From: Symbiodinium natans
Taxonomy: Eukaryota; Sar; Dinophyceae; Suessiales; Symbiodiniaceae
Direction: 5' to 3'
DNA: 64,000 nt
Assembly: GCA_905221605.1 (NCBI GenBank)
Contig: CAJNDS010002089.1
Span: 609,793-673,792, forward strand
The position numbers were made by a program, and so were the translations under genes. Below the pieces are notes generated by a model. That model was given only the letters and a program-made list of their open reading frames with translations, ran no database searches and was not told the origin of the DNA. Positions 1-11,943 of this stretch are shown here, in pieces (position 1 is the stretch's first letter; every line of letters starts with the position of its first letter).

Positions 1-3000
1 CCAGGTTCTACGTCCTCAATGGTTGGAAGCTCAGACTCTTTAGGTCTTCTTTGGAAGCCTCCATCCATTATCATCCTGCGTAATGTCTTCATGCTGACAC
101 TGTAGGTTGTACGTCCCGGTCATGTTTCGCAACGTAGATTCTGGCAGCTCTCGACCTTTCGAGGCCAGCAGCCGTCTCCTGAGAAGGACCCGGCGCCAAA
201 GTAGCTACTGAGTGCCAGAAGCTGTCACACCGTGCGTCGGTGTTGTTCAAAGGTTCAGCTTCTTCGGGGGCTTGCTTGCAGCATCCTTCCTTAGAGGGCT
301 TCAGGTTCGGGATGTCGACTGAGGGTCACCGAACTCTATGTGGGCGTTTTCATGGTTGTAGAGCTTTGCGATTCGATGAGTCGCATGGGGCGTAGCTGTG
401 TCAAGGCTTTTGCAGCTGTCACGGCTTCCTCGGGAACCCAACGCAAAGACCGCCTCAACTTTGAGCGCTAGAGACTCCGAAAGTTCCCCCACGAATTCCC
501 AAGAGTTCCGAGACCGGCAGACTCTTCCACCGAGCAGGTTTGGGTTCGCGAGGGTCGGTCTCGGCAGAATTCACCAGGAGATCTCATTTGAGAGAGCCTT
601 AGAGCCCTCCAGCTTAGAGCCCTGGGCCGACTATGACTTTTAAGATCAGAATCGTTCAGGGTTTTGATCTGTGTTTTTTTCTCTCCTACGCCCTCGAAGT
701 CCCTTTGCCACCTTTAGAGGGCTCAGGGCTGTAAGCCGCCTGAGGTTTAAAGGGGTTTACGGGGGAATTTGCGGTGTGGGGTGCTTCAGCTGTGCTTTTG
801 TTTTGGGTGGGGGGGGTTCGGGCAGAGAGAAGAGGACCACTCTCTAGGTCATTACACTTGCTGTGCAAGGCTCGCCTAAATTGGATCTCCTGCCTGAAAG
901 CTCTGCCAGAGCACGTGGGGTTGACGTGCTTGAGCCAGGGAGCACAAGGCAGGATGCTTGCCTGAATCTGCCCTGTGGATTACACCATTGATATGCCTGC
1001 ATGGAATGTACAGCACTGCCTCTATGGGGTGTAGCGGGAAAAATGAGCAGTCTCAAGGTACGGCGGAAGTTGAGGGTTTTATTTCAAAGCTGTGGCGAGC
1101 TGCTTGTTCCTTACTGAAGCTAGATGGAGATTCGGGTGAGGGAGGCAGCCATGGTTTGCACAGGCATGCGGATTTTAGGCATGCGGATTTTAAAGCCGTA
1201 AAAAACTTAAGCCCTATAGGCCCTAACAAAGCAAGTTGCAGCTGGGGACACGGGGAATTTTGATGAAGCTTAACGCAGGGTACTCGGATCTCCACGAGAA
1301 GCATTGTGTTTGCAAATGGGTGGGGCCAACCGCGTCCCGCTCCCCCCCCTACCCCCCCCCCCCCCGGAAGTCTTGGAAACACTTGCAAGCTTGTTTCAGT
1401 ATTGCGGCGATTTGCTCAAAGGTGTCTTTTGTTGTGTTTGCGCACTGTCGAAGCTGTCTGGGAGATTGGCTGTGGCAGTGGTTTGAGTGTGTTGCATTGT
1501 GTAAATCGTATTGTTGTATGGGTGCCCCCCCAGGCCCCAGGCCCCCGGCCCCCACCCCCAGCCCGGCCCCCCGCCTTTCATTAAGCCTTGCAAGGTAGCT
1601 TAAACAGATCGCGGAAAAGTGAAGTGTTTTTTGACTCTTGATCTCAACTCCCAACTGAGATTTTTGCAGATTCCCTAGCCGTTTGTGCATGGGTGGGCCG
1701 CGGGCCACTGGCTTGATTCGACTTGGTCGTGTCTTTCCGCAGCCTGGCTTCAAGGCAACATCGCATTGAAAGCGGCTAAGACAAGCTCATCGGCTAGTCT
1801 AGTCCAGAGCAGGGTGCTGACAAATGACTGAGTTGTAGACCCGTGGACAACAAACAGCCAGGGACATAGGGGTCTAAGGTCCTCGGTTTTCGGTTGAGCG
1901 TGTGTTGTGAGAGAATTTTGCAATACCTTACACAGCAGTTGTGGTGAATCTCATGATTCCTCTAAAGATGAGTGTGCGTGCTGCATTTCTCCTCGCTGCA
2001 CCTAGTTTGCCCCGCTCTTAGGCTCGACGTGAGGTCGTTCATGCAGATGACCGGCTTGAACAGCAGTTCTTCTAGAGGTCACTGAAACATTGTGCTACGG
2101 ACGTTGCTCCATTTCGGTCAACATGTACAAGTGCAAAGGGATAGACCCAGGTGCTGGGCGAGCCACTACCAGGGCTCTTGCCAGGCAGATGAGGTGGCGT
2201 GCCGCTCAGAGCACGAAACCTGACACACTAAAAGCCCACCTTAAACCCCCCCTCCGTTCCCTTCCTGTCTATTCCTTTTCCGTAAGCTCCCTTCCGTGCA
2301 AGGCCGGCGAGATCCAGGGTGAGGACGGCATGGCCCGGTGCCTTGGGGTTAGGCTGAGTAGGATTTGGAAAGTTTAGGATTTGGGGATTCTTGCTGCTTG
2401 GGGGCGATGGCCGAGGTTTGTGCACCGAAGTGCTCTGCGTCCTTCGAGTGCCCGCTGGATACGCCACTTACCTCAACGGTTGGGTCCCCAGATGCAGCCT
2501 AAGCCCAGCTTGAGAACCAGAAGCATGTTGCAGCGATCGCCAACAGCCGAAACTCCAATGTTTTTGAGGTATGGCTAGGACGTTCGAATCTCTCCAGCAA
2601 ACACAGGCGCAGCCCCAATGCATGCTGCAGACCGTGGACCAGGCTGCTTCGCCACCTTGGCCCTGAGCCCTGACCGAAGCCCCACAAGAGGATCCCCAAA
2701 CCGCCCAAACCTGCCCCAACCCCTACAAGCCCCCAACAACCCCAGAAGACGAAGGCGGTGTCCGAGGTGTCCTAGTTCAAGGATCCAACGATTTCGTGAG
2801 ACCTCCCCAGAATCTGAGACCTGGGCCAGGCCTCCTACTGTGGCCTGCTTTGCCAGGCCCGCGGAGCTCTAAGGGCCTTTCGATGGCTTTGGTGCGTTGG
2901 TGGGGTGCAGCTTCTGATGTTGCCTTCTGCCGCAATGCCTGTCCTCAGATGCCCAGAACTCCCAACCCCTGCAACTTCAGCGTCGGAGTGTGTGTATGGC

Positions 3001-3562
3001 AGACAGTCGTGGCGGCCCTGTCAACTGGAGATGCAGACAGACCCTTGTCAAGAAAGATGCCAAGCATCCCTTGCGGCCCTAACATACCTCTTTATGTCTC
3101 AAGCCCCCCTGAAGCCTCTTCAGCCCGTAGCCTTCTAAAGCCTCTAAAGCTTTCCAAAGCCTTCTAAAGCCTTCCAAGCCCTATGCCATCTCACACCCCA
3201 AGCCCCCTGAGCCCTAAGCCCATGCTGCCCCCTATGGCGGTCCCAATGGCCATACGGAACTTCCATGGGCTCCAGGCGGACGCGCAGTGTCCGAGTGGTG
3301 CGTCCTGCCGGAAGGCGGTCTGGTTTTAGGGCAGGCTTAGGGTTGTGCAAAGAAACGGCTTTGGGCTTCTGGCATCTAAGCCGACATTCTTTCTGAGGAG
3401 TTTGTCGTCCTCGTCGTCGTTCTCTTGCGGCATCGTGTCTGTGAGGGTCTTCGAGCTTCACGGGTTGGAGGAGTGTAGTAACGGGATCATCCATCCAGGT
3501 TTCATGGAGCCCCCCTGGGTCCCTGTGAGTTCCAGCTCCATATGTACCTACAGTAAACCTAT
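1..3562. other. Gene-poor stretch, no gene recognised
   Basis: No reading frame here looks like protein or joins to a neighbour by splicing. It holds C-rich tracts (about 1349-1371 and 1530-1575) and many short CCTAA/GCCC-rich motifs typical of the non-coding sequence elsewhere in this window. Exons shorter than about 60 bases could be missed. Confidence 0.5.
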
Positions 3563-3636
3563 TCCCTAAACCCATTCCCTAAACCCTCAACCCTAACCCT
3601 AAACCCTAAACCCTAAACCCTAAACCCTAAACCCTC
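3563..3636 (+). repeat. Interstitial telomere-type CCCTAAA repeats
   Basis: About ten units of CCCTAAA or close variants (CCCTCAA, CCCTAA) in a row. CCCTAAA/TTTAGGG is the Arabidopsis-type telomere repeat also found in dinoflagellates. The block is flanked on both sides by ordinary sequence, so it is interstitial and not a chromosome end. Confidence 0.9.
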
Positions 3637-3740
3637 CCAAGTTTTCAAGGCCTTCAAAAGGCCCCAATAAAGTGGTGAGATCCAACCCGAGGTGGGCACT
3701 CAGGGCCTTGGCTTGTGCATCCACCCGCTGTCCTTCGCAG

Positions 3741-3852
3741 ACTGGGTGCGGCGCTCGAACTGTTAAAGCCCATACCGACATTGCCCCTGGATTCGCTCGG
3801 AGAAGAGTCGGACTCCATCGGGCTAGACCCTGGTACTTGCCACACCCCCGAG
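3741..3852 (+). CDS. Candidate internal exon, unknown protein
   Basis: A 112-base open stretch bounded by TTCGCAG at its left and CCCGAG followed by a GC donor at its right, the boundary style of the firm gene models in this window. It encodes a balanced, protein-like sequence (LGAALELLKPIPTLPLDSL and then an acidic segment). I recognise no family and could not place a partner exon, so this may be chance. The longer open frame on the opposite strand (3620-4153) is less protein-like. Confidence 0.3.
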
Positions 3853-4869
3853 GCCCGGCTTTCCAGCCGCGTGAAGCTGGCAATAGGCCTGGCAGCCGAA
3901 GACGGCCTGCCATGCCCGTGATGCGCTTCGATGTTTCTTCAATGTCGCTGGCAGTGGCCCCAATGACCCCCGAGTCAGCGTTCAGAACACACCCGAAACC
4001 CGCCGCTGCTGCATCCTCCGTGTGGCCCGAGAGAACTCGCAAAGGCACAATCGCAAGACCCCCCCGCGCCTTCAAGTTTCCAAGTTTCCGGAGGCTTCCC
4101 GAGCTCCGGAGCCTCGGGCTCGCCTGGAGCCTGGCAATCTCGAGTTCTTTCATCTGTAGGGGTTCTTGGGTGTTTTCTTGGTGATCTTTCCTTTTGCTTC
4201 TGGAAACCCCAGCAGCCTTGGCTCCCTGAGGCTTGAGGTTTTTGAGGGCAGGAAGGGTATTGGCTCTCCAATTGCCTTTCGGTGAGAGGATTTTCCCTGC
4301 CTAAGGCCAGTGAGATCCATCTCAATCCGGAAGAAGCACGTACAGCCTCGCAAGGAACCACTATGAAGCCGCGTCAAGCTCCTCGAACCAACCCACCTCT
4401 TTACCAACCCACCCTGTAAAAAGAATCCGCGCGGCTCAGAACGGAGAAGTCCCTCGGACTCACGCGAATGCGTCTAACGCGAATCGCCGAATCCCTAGGA
4501 GCAACAAGGGCTTCCAGGTGGCCAAGGCTTACTCGGCGCTGCAAAGCCTCAAGCGGTTGGGAGCTTAGGGTTCAATGGGCTTTGCGTTTTGCAAGGGGTT
4601 TCCGAATTTCCGGGGCTGTGGAGTGCTGTAGAGTGCTGTAGAGCCTTGGGTTAGCAGATCGTCTGGGATAGTGCGTTGGGCCAGTGGGCATTGCTGCATG
4701 ACAGAGTTCGTAGCTGCGCCTGGAACCTGAAAGTTTGCGCATCGACGCCACAGCAGCCCACAGCACCCCACTCCTATAGACCCTGAGCCCAAACTCCTGC
4801 AAGGCGATACGCCATCTCGGATGGGGACGCAGATGTGTTGACTGTCAAGGACGTGGCATGCGCGTGAGC
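3853..4869. other. Non-coding stretch, nothing recognised
   Basis: No credible exon. Several long overlapping frames exist on both strands here, but their translations are arginine/proline/serine-rich shadows with no domain or splice partner. Confidence 0.4.
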
Positions 4870-5470
4870 AAAGTCAACCTATAACTCAGAAGTTAATTGG
4901 CAATCAGGCAGTGATACGAGGACATGTTGCAAAAATTCCGTGCTATTTTGCATTTATTTATTCTTTTCGATAACTTTTCTTGCGTTGTTTTGTTGTTTCG
5001 GCGTGTTGTTCGCTCACGTCACGTGGTCATTCCCTCACGAAGTTCCATGAAGATAGAAGATTGGTATGAAGGAAGCACGAAGTCATTATTGTTTACGTTT
5101 TGATCTTTATAATTCTGAAAAAATCAAATAAGAATTTGGCAAGTCAAATCAAATATACTAATATAGGAAGTCCTTTAGCATAATATTAATACAGGTTGGT
5201 AATGTGCTATCGCGGGGGCTTATAAAAATACTAATCTACCCCGTTGCATTAATGATTATAATGTTAGTGTTCCGGCGGCATAATAAAGGAAAAGAGAATA
5301 ATGAGCCGCCGAAATGAAGAACACGAAATCATTATCGTCGCTCGTTTTCTCGCTTGGTATTCTTATTATCTTCTTTCTAGCGTACTTACTTGGGGAAAAA
5401 GAGAATACCATGAACCAAGTGCGGACCGAGCATGTGGCCGACCTTAGTGACTCTTTCACCTTGTAGGAGA
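4870..5470. other. AT-rich island
   Basis: About 600 bases that are clearly richer in A and T than the flanking sequence, with runs such as TTTATTTATTC and AAAATCAAATAAG. The edges are fairly abrupt. It could be a mobile element remnant, an organelle- or virus-derived insert, or a regulatory spacer. I see no inverted terminal repeats or target duplication by eye. Confidence 0.6.
5314..5466 (+). CDS. Small hydrophobic ORF in AT-rich island
   Basis: A 50-codon frame from ATG to TAG. Residues 8-28 form one strongly hydrophobic segment (LSSLVFSLGILIIFFLAYLL), as in a single-pass membrane peptide or signal anchor, followed by a polar tail. It lies inside the AT-rich island. An overlapping frame from 5301 is equally short. 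There is no family match I can name, so it may be chance. Confidence 0.2.
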   Translation: MKNTKSLSSLVFSLGILIIFFLAYLLGEKENTMNQVRTEHVADLSDSFTL

Positions 5471-8400
5471 TGGCCGCGGGAACGGAAAGGGCTCTTGGGG
5501 ATTGGGTGGGATTGGTGCCTGGTTGGGGTGGGGCTCGAGTGATTATGCTCTTGACTCTCCGGAGCTTGAACCGGTGTGTTTGTAGCCGGGAGGACTGGAG
5601 GAGCCCTGATTCCTTGAATCTTTGATACGGATACGGTGGTTCGTTGAGTGGGTCCCTCTCTTTGGCCCTCGGAACATGAGTGAGGGAGCTAGATAGTTCT
5701 ACAGAATATTCTGCTGGAATCCATTCATGTCTCAAACCTTGTTATTGGAAAGCCGTAGGGTTGTCGGATGTAGAGTGTAGGTGGAAATCTATTGCCACCA
5801 ACGCTCTTGCAACAATTGACGAGAGTTGCTTCCGACTGGCCGACTAGCTCGCCTGAAATCCGGGAAAAATCTAGTTTTTCCTAGCTTGTTCTAGGTTTTT
5901 CTTTTCGCTGGCTTTCGCTCGCCTTCCCCAGCCTTCTCCAGCCTTTCGTCGCAGATCGGGGCCCGAGGCCAGGAAGGATTTAGCGAGCCAGGGTCTGAAG
6001 ACTGGAATGTCGCAGCAAAAGCCAAGTTCACTTTGGAGCCTTAGGAAACAAGATTCCTGATTGCACAGAAGGTAAAAGTAAGAAGGCCACACAAGCCTGA
6101 CACCCAAACCCCACGCCCCGACCGATGACTAAAAATTTGACTAGCTTTGCAGCACCAACAAACTGTAGATTCTGGAACAGGCAGACTTCACCCAAGGAAA
6201 TTTGTACCTTACCCTAGCTTGTCATAGCTTTGCTTGGCTCTTCTTAGCTTTTCCTAGCTTAACCTGGCTTTCTCAGATTTCCTGTGGTTTTCTTTGGGGC
6301 GCTTTCGGAAATCTAGATGTTTCCATACTGCAAAGACGTACCGAATCAACGACGTACCTTATATCACCGAATGATACAGAGCCCAGGAGATGCTGGCTGC
6401 TGCCGCCACTCCTCTTAGCCTCGTGGCCCAGCACCCAGCTGCGGCCGAGACAAAGAATGCAAGGAAGGCAACAACGACAACGCCTCAAGACACGGAAATT
6501 GGTGGCAAAGCCTCAATCTCTTGAAACATGAAAGTGCCAGAAGTTGCCAGAATTCCCTTTTTAAGGACCGCGAGCGGCAGGTCCTCACCAACTTTGTGTC
6601 GCCCTCAGCAGTGTCAGTCCTACGCGCAGGGCGTTTGGAGTCCCGGATTTCGGGATTTCGGGGCTCAGAGTTTCAGGCTTGTTTTATCACTATATATCTT
6701 CTGAATGTTCGTCTCGTCATCGGTACTGTGACACTTGTTTCTGCTATCATGATTGCTTGCGGCTGTTTTTCAAACAGTAACCATTCCCAAACTTGGGAGC
6801 TAAACTCTTCGTGGCGCCAATATTACATGCAACTGGTAGTGTAGAAGCTAAGCATGTAACGTAGAATTCCGAGCGCGCCCGAGGAATCCATGGTGAAGAA
6901 CGCCCTTCACAGCGCTGTCCTCAGGATCGGCTCGCCGGCTCGCCGTTTCAACTGCCCACCAAGTCAGAACCCATGAGCCACCGCGCTTCCCCAACAGCTT
7001 GTTGTTGCCCAATAAGCCCCCAATTGTTGCTGGCAAGCCCAACAACCCGCCCCATCGCGCGACTGGTGGACGGGTTCACAAGTCTCTTTTACATAAGACG
7101 CCGGCCTCAAGCTACAACGTTTACATCTGAAAGCCATGGGGAGCCGCAGTTCGATGTAGAGTGCAAAATGCAAGTGTCCTTGTGCAATGTGTTGCGGGCG
7201 ACTTTCAAGTTAAGGCAGGATAGGGGCAAGGGCAATGCTAAGCCTGCGAAACACCTGTGAATGCAGCACCTTCTGTAACCCAAGGTAAGGTATTTAGGTC
7301 AAGCTCTACCAGGCTCTAGCTCCGAAGCCCTACATCTCGTGTGATCATCTCAAAGCCCTGCCGCGAAGCCAGAAAGACATCATAAGCCCACAAGCCGCCA
7401 ATGCGCCGAGGTGCTCCCAAGACTGATCTCGTGTCGGAGGTTTCCACGGATCTGCACGCTCCTGAGCTTTAAGCTTCGCAAACTCTTTGAAAGACCCTCT
7501 GATCCTTAACCCTCAGTTCCCCTGGCCTCAGGAAATTCTTTGGCAAAAACATGGCCTCTGGCTTGCCTGGCTGGGAGCGGGAAGCCGAAAGCGTTGCTGA
7601 AGCCTCAGTGGCTTTGTAAGCTTGCAGTCTGCTTCTCGTTGTTCCCCACCCTCCGCTTTTGGGGTTGTCAGAGCCCGGTCTCCTGGCCTCGTCATTCCCA
7701 GGAGCGCCCTAGTGCCCTAGTGTAGCCCCCGCCATCTCAAAGAGTATCCGAGCATGCCTGGAGTGCCCACCCACAGATAAAGCTCGGGGAAGTGCCCATT
7801 TCAGACAGATCCCACACTTCACCCCCAGAGTCCCGCCAAGTATCCTTGGAGTGCCCGCCCCTCAAAAAAAGCTTCAACCGAGTATGCCTGGAGCACTAAC
7901 CCCCCTGCGGTTCGGATCTCCGGGGCTTGCCAGAAGGAAATCGAAGTGGGAATGAGCCCCAAACTCTTTCTAGCTCCTGAAGCTGAGGTTTGGAATGTGG
8001 AGCACATAGATAGCTATGGTGCGGCAACTGGCCTGCCTGCGCCTGAGAGATGGCGCCCCCATGGCACCCGGAAGCGCACGAGTTCTCCCACTAACCTTCT
8101 TTCCCCAAGTGACAGACCCAATAGGCCCCAAGGTGCCCCACGGAATTGAAACACGAGATGCCAAGGCTGCGTGGGCTCATCGAGTTGGGCCTCATCTATC
8201 TCGCCTGTGGTGCCGTGTACAAGCACCTTGGGCCCATTTAAGAGCTGACAAGCTCTCTCTCTTTCCGTCAGCTGAGTGTTTGTCTGGGTCCTACGAACCC
8301 CAAACTTCTAAATCGCCCCGAAGTACCGGATATACCAGCCCGGAAGCCCTAAACCCGAGAAACGGCCAAGTCAGCAAAAGTAGCTGCGAGTCGCCTCGAT

Positions 8401-8745
8401 TGGGACGATGACAAAATAGATCTGAGTCGGAAATGTCCTGAACCCAAGTCGAGTGCAGAAAGGACCATCTAGAGAACACCCAGCCTTCGGTTTTAGGTCT
8501 ACGGGGTTTCACGGTTTAGATGGAATGGACACGCTCCATTCCCGTTTTCCTCTGTAGTTTTTCTGAGTCAAATGCTGTCTTGTTTTCTGACTCTCGTGCT
8601 GTCCGCTGCTATCCTGGTTTCTTCCTGTTTGTGGACTCGGTCTCCTCACCGGAACCCCGTAACGTCTAAACCTTAAGCGCCTCGAGAGTACTGAGCCATG
8701 CAGAGCCGCATAGGGCCGTGCGCATAGCTTTGCAGCGACCTCCGA
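5471..8745. other. Gene-poor stretch, no gene recognised
   Basis: No exon that I can support. The left part (about 5870-6290) has repeated CTAGCTT/CCTAGCTT motifs. The rest is typical inter-exon sequence with many short frames and no splice-compatible protein-like segment. Confidence 0.4.
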
Positions 8746-8818
8746 CCAAAAGCCCCAAAAGCCCCAAAAGCCCCAAAAGCCCCAAAAGCCCCAAAAGCCC
8801 CAAAAGCCCCAAAAGCCC
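8746..8818. repeat. 9-bp tandem repeat CCCCAAAAG
   Basis: About eight perfect copies of a 9-base unit, CCCCAAAAG. Because the unit is a multiple of three it gives an open minus-strand frame reading Trp-Gly-Phe repeatedly, which I take as a by-product and not a protein. Confidence 0.95.
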
Positions 8819-8966
8819 AACAACAAGCCCGGAAAGCCCCGGGGTCGATGGATTTCCCTAAGCCCGAAAGCCTTATGGTTCAGGTACCAGATGCATGGTG
8901 CCCGAGGCCTCCTTGGCGTGCCGCGGAAGTGCTAGAGGGATGTGGTGGGTTGGGGGCCTTTTGTCG

Positions 8967-9045
8967 CACATAGTGACACACAGTGACACACTAAGTGACA
9001 CACTAAGTGACACACAGTGACAGGTAGTGACAGGTAGTGACAGCA
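8967..9045. repeat. Imperfect GTGACA-type tandem repeat
   Basis: Roughly eight spaced copies of GTGACA with variable CACA, CTAA or GGTA linkers (9 to 12 base period). It is a simple minisatellite with no gene nearby. Confidence 0.85.
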
Positions 9046-10112
9046 TCCTGAGCCCTTTCTCTGAGCCCAGTTGGACTCCCTTCTTTGCTTTGTGCTGAGT
9101 TGAGCGAGTTGAGCTAAAGTTGAGCTTCAGTTGCTCTCTGCTTTTGTGCATTTCGGTCTTTTCGGGCCCTTGCTCGGACCAGGCTTGCAGCTCATCCCCC
9201 ATGTGGACTTCTGGATGGACTATCCAAACCTAGTGGCCGACGGGGTGCAGTACTCCAAAGTGTGGGGCGCCAAGCTTCGGCGTGTGGAGCCCCGCGGAGT
9301 GTAAGGGAACGTCAGGGACCCCTGCTGCGACGGTTTGGGGTTCTCGTGCTTTTGTCCCCCTTCTAGGGCGGCTCGAGTTTCTTGAAACCCCTGTGTGATC
9401 CTTGTGGGAAGCCTTGTGGGAAGCCTGTGAGATCCTTGAAGGGTCGACTCTCCAAGCTCCCAGGCTCCTCTCGCAGATGGGCGGCAAGGCCCAAGGTTTC
9501 GAAAGCCGCGAGCTAAGAAGTCTGGCTGTGCATCTTATATGCCCTCAGCACTTAGGATCATGCAAAGTTTGGGAAGAAAGGAGGGGGGGGGCTCATGCGG
9601 CCTAATGCGGGGCCTCCGCACGCCAGGCTTTCCGCCAGCTTCGGCGGTCGCGCTCTCATCTTTTTCAAGACCGATCAAGATTTCAATCCCTGCACGATTC
9701 CTGCACCGACACCTCTCATTACCCCGCCTCGTCGCAGGAGAGAGACACCTTTGCAAACTTCGAGCCAAGCAGATGACATCGGCTGGCTCGTGAGCCCGTT
9801 AGTGAACCGCTGGGGTCTTGCGCCCCCCAGCTCAGACAAGTCGCCCTGTTAAACAAAAGCGCAGACCGCAGATCGCTGCGCTGTGGTCTAGAAAAGCACG
9901 TGTTATCCCAAGTTTGGATGAGGGCGACAACCTGCAGGAGGTGGCCGTAATGCAAGCGGCTTGCTTGGCTCGTGTTTGCCAGGTTTGGGGAGACAATGTG
10001 TGTCGTCCAACGTATCACGTGAGTAGGATCTGGTTTTTGGGGCTTACGCTTCCACTTTCCGTGATAATCAAGGGAGTCTAGTGTCTTAGAGTGCATCGCG
10101 CGGAGGGGTGCA
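9046..10112. other. Spacer before the secreted-protein gene
   Basis: No recognised gene. A few open frames (for example 9539-9793) lack splice partners or domains. The 5' untranslated region of the gene starting at 10113 should lie at the right edge. Confidence 0.4.
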
Positions 10113-11239
10113 ATGGCAGTGCGACTGCTCAGACTGCTCATCGGATTTCTTCCGATAGCGCCTGCCAATGCTGCGTGCCACTTTGATATTCCCAAACGAC
10201 CGAAGCAGCAGCAGAGCTTGAGACTCATCAAGCATGACTGGACCTCGCACCAACTAGTAGCAGAGGTGGCTGCAATCCTTCTGGAGGAGATCCTGATGTA
10301 CGATGTTGTTCGGGTGACGCCGGATCTTGGGCCTGCGCACGATTTCAGGTCCGTTGCCATGGGCAGCTCGGATGCTAACTTCGAAGTCTGGCAAGGTGGG
10401 AAGGACAAGCAGATAGAGAAGTGGGTCCGATTGGGAAAGGCCATAGTTGCGAATAGCCATCGCATCTCGGGCTTCAGTGGCCTCTACACCCTGAGGCAAA
10501 CCATCGAGCGCTTTCCACAGGCCGAGTTCTATCAGAATCTCGGAAACCCCGAGTTGCAGTGGACAACTTTGGTGGAAGGGGAGCCTGAGGCAGATCCTAC
10601 AGGTCTGTGTTCTCGCCCAGAGTGGAAGTGCCGGAACTTCACCTGGCAGTCCCCATCCTGCCGAGGTTCGCAAGGTTCGCAAGGTTCGCGATGCTCGGGC
10701 CAAGTCTTGCACGACTACTCCCACTACACGCAGGGCATTCTGGAGCAGCAGATCGCCAACAACAATCTCTCGCTGTCCGTGGCCTACTTGACCTCGACCT
10801 CCAAGGAGAAGCAGATTTGGGAAGCAGTGGCTTCCAGGCGAGATCTACTTTTTCAGCACTACCACCCATCACCCGGGGTGGATGGAGTGCCTGTTGCAGA
10901 CCTCGTCCCCATCCAGTTTCCGCCGAGGAAGTACGGCTGCAATGACACGGAGGCCATGGTTCCCGTGGGAGGATTTGGCTGCCACTTGGAAGGCCAACCT
11001 CTCATCAGCCTCGTCTCCCCGGCCTTGCAGGCATCCGGGCCGACAGTTACCTTGGATGCTCCTTTGCTGGTAAGCTACTAGCGAACTAAGCAGACATCGA
11101 CCCCCCCCCCCCTTTCCCCCCCTCCCCCCCTCCCGCCCCTTGAGGCATCTCCTGATGCTGCCCACTTTGCTGCCAGCTTCAGCCTGGACCAGGAGGACCC
11201 TGGAAGTTATCGAGAATTCCAACCCCAAACCAATCTTAA
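10113..11239 (+). CDS. Secreted OpuAC-like (betaine-binding) protein
   Basis: The first exon runs from ATG at 10113 to 11069 and ends at a GTAAGC donor. A possible last exon is 11177-11239 (20 codons to TAA) after a TGCCAG acceptor. Residues 1-20 are a signal peptide (MAVRLLRLLIGFLPIAPANA). Residue 40 onward resembles the substrate-binding domain of glycine betaine/proline transporters: a tryptophan-containing start followed by ILLEEILMYDV (family: iLeeklGYdV), then EVWQGG, GFSGLYTL, and near residue 240 FQHYHPSPG ... VPIQFPP (family: ywtPspl ... rvelPP). Three N-glycosylation sequons (NFT, NLS, NDT) fit an extracellular or lumenal protein. Such domains occur as eukaryotic sensor or transporter parts in dinoflagellates. 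The ligand is unknown. The short GSQGSQGS run is an insertion in the domain. Identity is tentative; the signal peptide and exon are firm. Confidence 0.6.
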
Positions 11240-11943
11240 GACCCCACAAAGCTCAAGCCAGAACCACAAGAAGTCAGCGATTCTACATTGCCGCGCCAGG
11301 ACTATGAGCGCCTGTTTCTCGCCTGGAGAGAGGCAGACCTATGAATCCCGTCCCCTGAAACCCCAAAGAATTCGAATGCTAGAATGCCAGAATACCCTAG
11401 TGAGCCCCCGCTCCGCGGTGGCTCCCTAAGCAGGCGGACAGGGACCCGCACCTGGCCGCCTGCCGGTGGCTGAAGGAAACCGGCACGGGGAGGTGGGCTG
11501 TAGCGAGGGAAGTTCCCGGGTTTTTGCTTTGGGGGTGGGGGTGAGGAAGCTCTGCAGCAGATTCCAAATCAAAGATGAACCTAGGGATTTGGGCTTTTGG
11601 GTCGTTGGCCCCAACCCGAACGCCGCTCCAGCTCAAGAACCCAGAGCATAAATATTTGGGTTGCTTTCAAATTCTCAGGGTTTGTAGGGTTTATAAAGGG
11701 CACCAATCAGGAACCCATAGTGTAGGATCAACTTCTCCTTTTGCCCCAAGTTCACCAGCTTTCGACCTAGCCGGGTTCCCTGAAAACCCGCAGAACCAGG
11801 TGGGGGCGCTGGATCCGCTTCAGCAAGCAAGTCCGAATGATCGAGGAGCTTCGTCCCATTTCGTCCCCAAAGTCCTCCCTTCACCTTCGTGGCCCCTAAC
11901 GTGCCCGAAGCTTTGGTAAGAGAGAGTTGAGGAGTTCCCTCCC
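11240..11943. other. Spacer, nothing recognised
   Basis: Intergenic sequence between the secreted protein and the next gene. There are no credible exons. A long pyrimidine tract of mixed C runs lies just upstream at about 11100-11140, in the intron of the previous gene. Confidence 0.4.

Noticed and set aside
8509-8826. Minus-strand ORF with Trp-Gly-Phe repeats
   Set aside because: It is created by the 9-bp tandem repeat; no flanking domain or splice context.
8967-9045. Possible CRISPR-like array
   Set aside because: The repeats are too short and the spacers are of irregular 3-6 bases. The genome is eukaryotic; this is a minisatellite.
9719-10465. 248-codon minus-strand ORF
   Set aside because: It overlaps the secreted-protein exon in antisense. 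The + frame has a signal peptide, a domain and a splice donor; this one has none.
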